Positions 44,473 through 54,700 of a stretch of 64,000 bases of DNA are shown in pieces. Every line of letters starts with the position of its first letter. The first letter of the stretch is position 1. The notes beneath the pieces were generated by a model, which was given only the letters and a program-made list of their open reading frames with translations, was not told where the DNA came from and searched no databases. The stretch comes from Pachyseris speciosa (lineage: Eukaryota > Cnidaria > Anthozoa > Scleractinia > Pachyseridae), in contig JAEMWC010000013.1 of assembly GCA_016490735.1 (NCBI GenBank), positions 1,272,501-1,336,500 of the forward strand, read 5' to 3'. A program made the position numbers and the translations under genes.

Positions 44473-45082
44473 ATGTCTCAATTCAAGTGCCCGAGCAGTA
44501 TCATCATAGCCAGCCCGAGTCAGTATGGAAAAACAACCTTTACGCGTCAACTACTTCGACATGCAGATTGTTTGCTTGAACGTCCCATTCACAAGATCTT
44601 GTATTGCCATAGGCAATGGCAGGATTCTTACAGGGGCATGGGACACCAGGTGAGATTGGTGGAAGGTATTCCTGAATATATTTCCACTTTATTCCTATTA
44701 CACTGCCGCCCAGGAAGCATCGTGTTAGATTACCTGATGAGAAACCGCAGCAACGATGAACGGATCTTGCATTTATTTGACACAATACTTCTCAGTTCCT
44801 CCTGGAAAGTTTTCCCGAAGTATATCTCTCAATTCCCACTACATTAATGCGTTTAATAACTCTCGCGATACACTGGGTTTGCGGACATTAGCACGACAAG
44901 CCTTTGCAGGACGCCTTCCTTACATATGGCAAAGTTTTCAAGATGCCACTTCGCAACCCTATGGTTATCTCATGTTGGATTTGTATCCGCGAACACCTGT
45001 TACTCTACGATTACGTAGCAACATACTGCCTCTGTCAAAAACGTATCCCGTAGTTTACGTCAACACGAAAACGCATAAATGA
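44473..45082 (+). pseudogene. ATPase-like: FtsK/HerA-type packaging ATPase, frameshifted
   Basis: 44473-44830 reads MSQFKCPSSIIIASPSQYGK and TTFTRQLLRHAD (Walker A region), KILYCHRQWQDSYRGM and a Walker B-like IVLDYLM. After a frameshift near 44810-44830 the second frame continues (SISLNSHYINAFNNSRD, LARQAFAGRLPYIWQ, DATSQPYGYLMLDLYPRTP) to a stop at about 45082. This is the A32/FtsK-type ATPase that pumps DNA into capsids. The P-loop starts with Ser instead of Gly, and the acidic residue after the Walker B Asp is Tyr, so activity is doubtful even without the frameshift. Confidence 0.8.
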
Positions 45083-45229
45083 ATGAACCATTGCCAGTGG
45101 ATTACAGTTAACACGATGACTTCCCAAATGTCGCATCGCACGGCAAGACAAACGAATCAAAGTAGTGGTAACATGGTTTTGTGTTGTGGCAGGACTACGA
45201 AACAGAAACGATAGCTCTCCAAAGGTTCA

Positions 45230-45560
45230 AAAATCAATCAACATTTGCTCTTTCTTTGTACCTGTTTTGAAAGCAATGGAAAACAACGAAAACAGATGAT
45301 AGCTCACGCTCACAGAGGACAAATAGAAGTAATTGGCGAGATTGCTTTAAAACTAGCAACCGGTTTAAGGGGAACATTGTCCTACCGAGGTCGGCATTTA
45401 AATAGTTGAAGCCGCACAAGACAAAGAGCTCCTCTATTTGACGCGTAGGAAACCCAGTCTCAAGAAGAAAAAGGAAGTCCTCAATCAACAAGGAAGTCTT
45501 TTTATCGGCTCTCGCCGCTTTGATTACGCCATTGGCCTTGGATGTATTGGGTAAAGTGTC
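45230..45560 (+). pseudogene. Small basic conserved Polinton protein, broken
   Basis: A plus-strand frame reads NGKQRKQMIAHAHRGQIEVI and GEIALKLATGLRGTLS, then in another frame NPVSRRKRKSSINKE and a hydrophobic end (VFLSALAALITPLA). A short protein with helical N-terminus, Arg/Lys cluster and hydrophobic tail is a recurrent neighbour of the ATPase in Polintons, by my recollection, with no settled function. At least two stops interrupt it. Confidence 0.5.
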
Positions 45561-45563
45561 GAA

Positions 45564-46120
45564 ATGAAACGCGCACAAAAGATGTTGCTGGTTCCGGAAC
45601 AATTTATCTCAAAGTATCGAAAAACGGAACACCGATTAATGACTCCTCCACAACTTACGACGCTAACACGTTTAGATCGGGATATGAAAAGTATCATGGA
45701 TTCTTATTTACCAGAAGACCAAGAAGTGACTTTATTGGATCAACTTTTGTAACGGTATCAAGGGCTGTCAAAACGAATGAAGAGCGAAGCGACTGTAAAA
45801 CCTACAGTGGTATTACCAATGCTAACGCTTCCCGCAACAGAGACAACTCCTATGGTAATGCAACGGCCCTTGACATCCCAGGTAAAGCCTACAAAACCAC
45901 CACCGAGAAAACTACCTGCCACACCGGTCACTACAACAAAATGATGCCGTCAAAAATTCCACTCAGCATTGAAACGCCACCCTCATGTACCCCATTAAAC
46001 ATCCATGCACGCATGAAAGATGGAAACATCGCCAGACTCCGTCCGCAAAAGTTTTGAAAGTTCCCACATGGCGAGAACTCCATTTTTGGCAAGACTGAAC
46101 AGCAATAGACAGTGGGAACC
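45564..46120 (+). pseudogene. Conserved Polinton protein of unknown function, broken
   Basis: Starts MKRAQKMLLVPEQFISKYRK at 45564, runs to TAA at 45750-45752 (LPEDQEVTLLDQLL), continues in the same frame for some 60 codons rich in Pro, Thr and Lys, then breaks. The opening pattern (MRRAK/MKRAQ, then a hydrophobic VPE) is one I associate with a conserved gene at the end of Polinton cassettes. Role unknown. The overlapping frame from 45542 is a shadow. Confidence 0.5.
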
Positions 46121-47215
46121 TTATTAAATCGAACAATGTCTAAGTAACGGGCTTCCGAAAGACAAGCACTTTTGTTATAGTTCTTGTTAATGCAATAGAG
46201 TCTTTGGAATTGCTTGAAAGACATGTATTATTGGCAAATGTTAATTGCCTCTTTGCACAACCTTAGACAGGACATTTAGCGCTTTCATTGTAAACGCACA
46301 TTATCGAAGATTACGTGCACATAGGTGTTCATGTGTGTAGTCTAATCAACTCAAGACTGGCACCATTACATTGCTGAAATACTGAATTCGGAATTCGAAG
46401 TTCGAAATTCAGTGTTCGATAGCATAATATAATACGAATTAAGCGTTGCTGGGTTCTTGTGGTATCAAGTAATGAGCACTATGAATCAATAATTGAGAGG
46501 AAATAATATTCAGACTTTCGAAATGAATACAAAAAATGAAATTAAATTAATAGCAGAAAACATTGCCTGCGGTTTGACAGTTTTGGGGGATGTAATAATG
46601 AGAAGAAGGAATGGGAGGTGAGTGATTTAGTGATTTAAGATAAGTAAACAACCCTGCAGATACCCCAGTCGAAGCTGCGTCACCCTCCCTCCCTCCCTCC
46701 CTCACCCCCACCCCCATAACACACGCAAACACACACCCCCTCAAATGCTAATTTCTGCCCACACTACACCCTTGAATTAGTGAATACACCAAGCTGTATA
46801 AAAACAAATCAAAGATTTCGGAGAAAGATCCCATTTCTTGTAATTTACTTTGTAGATTCCATGCGTATTACCCATATTTGACCGTATGTTACCTGTGCGT
46901 TACTCGTATATATTCGTATGTTACTTCTATGTTACTCGTATGTATATGTACCCGTATGTGACTCGTATGTACTCGTATGTACTCGTATGTACCCGTATGT
47001 GACTCCTATGTACTCGTATGTACTGGTATGTTACTCGTGTGTTAATCGTAGTACTCTTGTGGTGTTTTAGTCACTATCATGTTGACATTAATATGTTGGA
47101 GTTTTCCCGGTTAATATGCATGGCTTCCTTAAGTTTAATTTTAAATTGGCAACTTATGTTTGGTGCATGAAAAAATACGCGAAATAACTTGTATTAGAAG
47201 TTCGTCTTTACTCAC
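46121..47215. other. AT-rich spacer with a GTATGTACTC minisatellite
   Basis: 46890-47050 holds about fourteen imperfect 10-11-bp units of the type GTATGTTACTC/GTATGTACTC. 46683-46740 is a CCCTCCCTCC and CACCCC tract. No terminal repeat of the Polinton-like element was found here, so its right border is unknown. The missing 3' exon of the carboxypeptidase was sought on the minus strand and not seen. Confidence 0.6.
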
Positions 47216-48124
47216 AGATAATGACAGATGAAGGTCCAACCCTGTACTGTGTTCCATAGCCAGCGTTTTTCAGCGCCTTCACCGCGATATCAGATATCCT
47301 TTTCTAGGAAGTAGAAAGGAATAAGGCCTGTTTACATGACTGAGCTCTTCCCGGAATGGCTTCCAGGGATCGGTTTCATCTCCGTGTCTGGTTATTTACT
47401 TCTTGGTGTTTACATGAATCCGGAGTGAAATATTTCTTTATTCCTGTATTCAGCACCGGGATGAAATTTTTTTCCCGGGGTAAGACGTGATCAAAAATTA
47501 AAATTGTGAAAAATTATACAAACAGTCTTCAAGAGATGAAAAATAAGGCTTTCATTGAAACGCAACCTAAAGTGTATTTGTTAACCAAGAGACCATTTTC
47601 ATCGCTCTCCCTTTTTCCTGAATTAGTAAGATTCTGGCTGTGTGCCTAACATCTGTCTTAGTTCAGATCGATGACTGCCTCATTAGACAGTGACGTTTAA
47701 CCCTTAGTTAAGTTTCCTATACTTCATATGGTGAAGCAGCATCGTTATTCAAAATTCCGTGAAGATGTAGACTTCCTGTGAACAATTTTGGTTTTTAGGG
47801 TATACTACAACAAACTTATAATGCCCCCCTCCCCCAAACCCCGGTTATTTAACTTACTATGCGTTAACTGGTTAAAGCCCCGTGCAAACCCCTCCATCAT
47901 GACTGACCAACAACATCCAACGTATATTATTAGGTCCACAATCGTGGGTGCGTTTTGATACCGTGTTGGGTGTTGTTGCAAGTTGTTATACATGGTTGTT
48001 TCAACTGTCATGAACTCCCAACATATCACCCAACATGATGTAAATACGCATCCTTTATATTGGGCCAACAATGTTATATGTCGTTGGCCTAAAATATTGG
48101 GACTGGCATTCCTTTTGCCTTGGT

Positions 48125-48155
<31 letters not shown>

Positions 48156-48697
48156 CGTTTTTTGGCTTTCATGGTGATCATCATCATTGCAAAGATAACA
48201 CACAGGAGGTAACAACAACTCACCATCTCTGCATAGTCTGTCGGGTAATCCGTTTTGTATCCCCAAGGCGTCATCCACAACTGGCTGTAGGCGTGAATGT
48301 CCATGTAGGCAATGAGATTTCGGCGATTTTTGTAGAGATATCGAGCCACGTTTAGGACCTCGATTTCGGAGAAGGGGTATGGTCCGTGATAAGTGTCGCT
48401 GCATGGGTTTGAACTGGTTCCTACACCTATTCAAGGAATTGCAGTTAAACACAGTGTTATTTATATATTACTGTGTTCTATATACGAGGCTACCGGAAGC
48501 TATGTATAAAGAGTCAGACGAGCTATGACAACTATGGGACCAACGATGCTGGCAGTTGCCATATTGAATCTGAATCTGAATCGTCCTTGTCAATGTTGTT
48601 GTTGTCGTTGTTATTGTTGTTGTTGTTGTTCTTCTTCTTCTTAATGTCAGTATCAGTGTCAGTATAGGTATTATTATCATCATCATCATCATCATCA

Positions 48698-48737
<40 letters not shown>

Positions 48738-51700
48738 CAGTGATGCTACAAATATCTCCGGATAATAGAAGCAGATGACATAAAACACTCAGCGATGGAA
48801 GATATTATTATTCTTTTTCTGCTTCATTTTCTTCCTGACCGTAGCCGCAACCATTACACGTCATCAAATTCAAAATGTCCGCGCACTGGAAATTTGAAAG
48901 CGAAAATAGCGGATAATGGTATCGATTTTTTTGTACACTTAAATGTTACATCAGCGTTTCATAACAAAATTTGGAAGCTAATAATTATTTCCAACAATTT
49001 AGCGGGAATTCTTTGTGAGAGTGGATGTTCCCATTAATGATATGTCACTTCATCAGGTACTATGCTAAGGCCAGTTACAGTCGCCATTTCTTAAAAAAAA
49101 AAAAGTTCCCTAATATCAGGTAAAACAGCATACGTCAAATTCCTTACGAGGATCTGTACTAATTTCCATTACACGATGGCTTACCACTGTATGAGTGTGT
49201 TCATACCCATCAACATTGAAGACTGGCATAATCACCCAATCAAGCTTGTCAACCATCGCAGTAACGTCGGTGTCATTTCCATACTTGGTTAGCATCTGCT
49301 CATGAATAACAGTGGCAGCATTAGTAGTAGTATTGCAGTATAGTAACATCAGCACGTTTTGGAAAAAGTGCTTTGTGCTTCCTGCTCTTGCACATTAACT
49401 TGTGAGGTTATTGTACAATTATACATCCCTGGTCTTCATCTGTGGTATTTCAAAAGAACGCAGCAAGAGAGGACGAGGCAAGTGAACGGGTGCCCCATAC
49501 AAGGGCCTCTTCTGATGGTAGCTTTTTAACTGAATCTATTTCCAGCTTATAGTCCAGCTGCGCAGCAATTTTTACAGGGGCACCTGATTTGCCAGTTGTA
49601 ATGACGTAATGAAATTTTAAATATGCGTGGCTTTTGAAAAAAATGGCCTCCCTAGCAGAGATCACGTCTGTCACCGAATATCAAACTCTGTTCGTTCGAC
49701 GGCGAAATTAAAGCTCGAGGGAAAAAAAGCCGATCAAATGCATGTACATGTCTGACGGAAAGTTGGGAAAAAAAGTATTTAAGGGCGCTTCACGCCTTAT
49801 TTAAACAAGTTAGTGATCTTCGTCCGAAGACTGTAAACCACGAAGTTTCGCCTTCTAACTTGAGTGTAATTCTCTAGATTTTTTGTTTGTTTGTTTGTTT
49901 TTTGAAGCGGTAACAATATGCGTTTGGATGTTTCAAAAACGGCGAAGTATGTTGGTTGGCTTTGAAAATCTTATACTGGACGGCTCTGTTTAAGATCGTG
50001 TGTATGTTTGTTTCTTTTTTTGCGCATGCACTCTCTTCGTTATGGATGTTTTGTTTCCTTTCCAAACGTTTGCTATCGAATATTTCATCTGGATCGTAAA
50101 AAACTTCGCTTTCACTGCTGCTGCTTCATTCTTGGACACAAAATTGGCCCAATGAAAGCAGTGCGAGGTTGCTCGATGCCAGTAAGAAAAATAATAATCG
50201 TGGAGCCCCGCTTTTCGACTTGGCTAAATATTTAGGCTCACTGCGAGTGCTCATTGATCTCATACTACACTTCAAAAACACACTGAAAATTGTGATCACA
50301 TATTTCTAGCTAATAGTTTTGGACGCTGAAAGGACTGTGACATGACAGATCGAGGGAAAATATTAGTATCGGTAAAATCTGATCCCCGGTCATCTTCGGC
50401 CCTGATCATCTAACCGCGCGACATTGGGAACGAAGACTTAAAATTGCTTTGCGAAATTAAAAATAGATTTAAGGAAACCTATGATGGGGCATGGGGATCC
50501 GTTCTCTTACCTCATCCTCTCTTGAACTCAGTCTGTAAAAAGTCACAAATGTGCAGAAACTTTTTTCGCTAAAATGTATTCATTTCACTTATAATTTTTT
50601 CATACACCTTATAACTTCAATCTAGTCTCTTCTCATTCACCACCTCTTAATAAGCAATCTTCAAAGACACAGCGAAAAGCAATTCAATTGCTCATTCCAG
50701 CTGGAGACCCGTGCGGTTGCAGGCAATCATCTTCCCCGCAGTTCCAAACCATACTTCCACCCATCTACACACACAAAGTACCTGAAGTCCCTACGGATCA
50801 AGGTTTGGCAAATCCCCACTTATCTCAGTTGGAGTTAGGGGCATTATGATGAGTAGGTTCCCGTTTCCTGTGACTTTTTAGTTACTTAGTGACATAATCA
50901 AGATTAAAGGCTAATTCAACTAAGTGGATATCTCATACGTTCTATCTAAACTCGGAACAGAAACCTGTTTTATAATAATCATGCAAGTCGCTGGCGTCAC
51001 CCACTCCCTGGCGTGAATACCACAGTTCATGAAAAACATTTTTCTTCTCCTTCCAGCCTTGGAAGAGATCTGAAATTTTAACAAAAACAAAACAAAACAA
51101 AGGAAAAAAAAGGTTTAGCAGACGAACAGAAAGATATTCGTAATTCAGATTTTTCATGAAATAAACCATGCACTATAATGATGAATCGCACAGTTACTGC
51201 GTGCATGGCAGCTGCGAATAGCTAAGTAAATAATCTTTCTTCATGAAATATTGGTAGTGGTACTGACGCATGCACTTTCTAATTTCAGCTGTGAGTGATA
51301 ACATACTGAATATTATCGAAATTGAAGAAACGTTTAAGGTGATGTCACGCGAGCCGATTTTTAACGCCGATTTTTAATCCAAGTTACACGATACAACTTT
51401 TAACGCAACTTTGTTGTGGCAACTGTAAGCAACAGGAAGTTACAAGAGGCGATTTTTAACGCAACGTTGTCTGCAACGTTTGAGCCCAGGCTCCCGCTCG
51501 ACAAATATGGTGGACAATTAGTGTATACTGGTGCATTCTGGGAAGATATTGCAAAGAAGTCAACGGCGGGGGTGTTACACACACCAACTCCAACAAAATT
51601 CGAGCAACAGTGTTGCAGATTTTTGAATCACTTCAAAAAACCAGCAACATGTTGCCGCAACAACTTGTTGCGTTCAAAATCGCCCTGCGTGCCAGGTTAC

Positions 51701-54700
51701 ACGAGACAACTTTTAACGTAACAATGTTTCCTTTTTGAAAATATCAAATGTTCAAGCAAGCAACCGTGGACAATAATCCTGCTGGTATACGTTGGATCAA
51801 ACTGGTCATCTGATTAGCGTAATAAAATCAACAAAGAGTATATAAAAGCAAGGTCTGATACAACGTAGAATAGTGTACTATAAGTTTTGTTTACTAACGT
51901 GCGGTACCTTTCCTTGACGTTAATGTCTCATTAACTAACGACGGTCATATCTGTACCGACCTCTACACTAAACCTACAAACAAGCACCAACACTTACTCT
52001 ACTCCTCTTGTCATCCCATACATACTAAAAAAGCCATTCCTTTCAGTCTAGCACTCCGTTAACGACGTATTTCTTCTACTGACGAAACGTTTAATACTCG
52101 CGCTGATCAACTTAGTACATATCTCCTCAAACGAAGTTACAGCCGCAATTTCATCACTAAACAAATACAACGTGCCGCCGACATCCCCCACAGACTCACT
52201 TTACAAACCAAAGACGTCAACAAATCGAAACGTATACCTTTTATACCGACTTTTAATCCATCACTTCCTCACATCTCTAGTATCATCAGAAAACATTACA
52301 ATTTACTGTTATCTTTAAACCACTGCAAAAAAATGTTTCAGCATTTGCCTGTTATTGCCTTCAGACGTTCCCCTAATCTCCATGACCTACTAATCACAGC
52401 TAACCTTTCTTCTAATTCGAAAATTTGATAATGTACGGTAGTAAATTTACATTATCAACTCCGTTGATAAACAAAAATTTTCGTGTTTCACTCCCCCACT
52501 GACGCAGCATCACAATTTCTTTCTTCTAATTCTACTAATTCACACCCACAACTCCCTCCCGGTTCTTTCCGTTGCGGTAAAAATTGCACCACTTGTCCCT
52601 ACATTTCAGATGGGTTCGCAAGCTATACTTTCTCTTCTACAGGTGAAACGCGCAATATTAAATCTAACCTGACCTGTGACACTAAAAACCTCATTAATGA
52701 TTCAATGCAACCGCTGTAATTTACAATACATTGGAGAGACTAAACGAGTGGACGTTTAAAAGACCGATTTAATGAACACCACCGTACCATAGATAACCCT
52801 ATCACCAAATCTAAACCTACCACAGTCGCGGAACATTTCATCTCCTCTGCTAACCACACTGCTAACGACATGCAATTAATCCCCATTTAGAAAACATTGT
52901 CTAAGTCAATCGTTTTAGTTTTACGTGTTTCCGATATATTACCACATAAATACCCCTTCCTATGTAAATTCTCATTGCACCTGAAGAAGGCTGGTTTGGC
53001 CAGCCGAAATATAGAACACAAAACTTAAAACCATTCTACGTTGTATCGGCCCTTTCTTATATATACTCTTTCCTTTAAAATCGGCGTCAAAAATTTGCTC
53101 GTGTAACATCACCTTTAGGCGAGTGCAATTTGGGAACTCTCAAAATTACGAGTGCGAGAAGGTCGTGCGCCATTTTTATTGCTAGTGCGTTCCATAGAAT
53201 TACGAACTTAAAGTGTTCGTGCGATTTTTATTTGTAGTATATTGAACAAAATGTTTCATAACATTGTTCCAGAGACTCGCTAATTCAGCTCGCATGTCTT
53301 TTAGTATGAACCAGTCGACACCAATTTTCCATGTTTAACTGAGCTCACCCGCCGTTGCCATGGAAACTTAATAGGTGTTCTTACGGAGTATAATTGGGAT
53401 TAATAATTGTACAAATTTCAACCAATCAGTTTAGAGTAATGTTGTTAAACATACTTTATGTACCTAAATGATAATACCTTAACGGCGTAAATTTATCTTC
53501 CTTCGTAGGATTTCCCAACGTCAATTAATGTCGCCAGTGAGTGATGAGATACGAGATTGTTCAGTTCGTCATAAATCTGTAATGTGATATGAGAAAGTGT
53601 ATTGATCTAAAGGACGTTCAGTCTACTTGCTATTGCGCATCCGTTCTGCGCACACAATTCGTATCGCAATGTCAAGCCATGTCACATATCGGGAGAGCGC
53701 GCTCTGAGCAAGAAATAAAATGCACACAAACATGGCGTCGTCTTGAGGGCCATATTACCTTTAAATTGATTTAGCTGCTTTGATTGCACAGTGACACCTG
53801 TTATCCCTTTGATGGATCACTTTCTATAGTGATTCTCCACGTTGTATAAGACTTTCAATGCGTAAGTTTAAATGCTTACGTATTGATACCAATACTTTGT
53901 CCACTGTGGCTGTGAGGGATTTTTCAATGTTCACTTTGTCAGGAGTGACGTTATCTATTGAAAGTATTGGTTCGAAACACTTATCCACATAAGTTATAAT
54001 AAGGAAACTTCGTTTACTGGGATTCATTTTTAATATTGGCATAATACCAACCATGGAAACATTTCGTATAAAGAGGGTCTACTCTTCACTTTTAGGGTTT
54101 TAAATTCCCGCGTCATCTCCGAAACGAATTTGATGAACCTCCGTTCTCTCCCCCCTTTTATTTTCCATTTTCGGTATAAGTGATGCATTATCTAACTGGA
54201 CATGAAACGTGAATATAAAAAGATTAATGATAGAAAATTTTTACCGAACATGAACATCCTTGAACATGGCAGAATTAACAAAGAGTAGCAGAGAGAGACA
54301 GACTCCGGCTGATTTAAAGTGAAAAGGCTAATGACGATCGCGTACTCAAGATTTTCATTTTCATTTTCGCTCATTTTTTTTTTTTTCTTCTTCTTCTTCT
54401 TCTTCTTCTTCTTCTTCTTCGTGTGGACAACGAACTGAGACGTGGGGTTGAAAGAGAGGTTTTTGGAATAAGATAAACATGATCGAAATGCGAGAGTGTA
54501 GGTGGTCCTCTGGACTCAATTTGAATCGTTCTCCAATATATTAAAGAAATTTAGGAAGCTAAGATGACAAGTCTTTAGATTCTGATTACACTACCACGAG
54601 CTTCATTTGAAGTGAAAGTTTATTAAGGATGCGTCAGCCAGTCATACAATTGAAACGCAATCCTGATCACAACCGAGAGACATACAAACATCAACTGTAG

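Noticed and set aside
46890..47050. Possible CRISPR or iteron array
   Set aside because: 10-11-bp imperfect units without unique spacers in animal DNA; a minisatellite.
48089..48349. Poly-Gln protein on the minus strand
   Set aside because: The first part is the real carboxypeptidase exon; the Gln run is a (TTG)n microsatellite read through past the splice donor.
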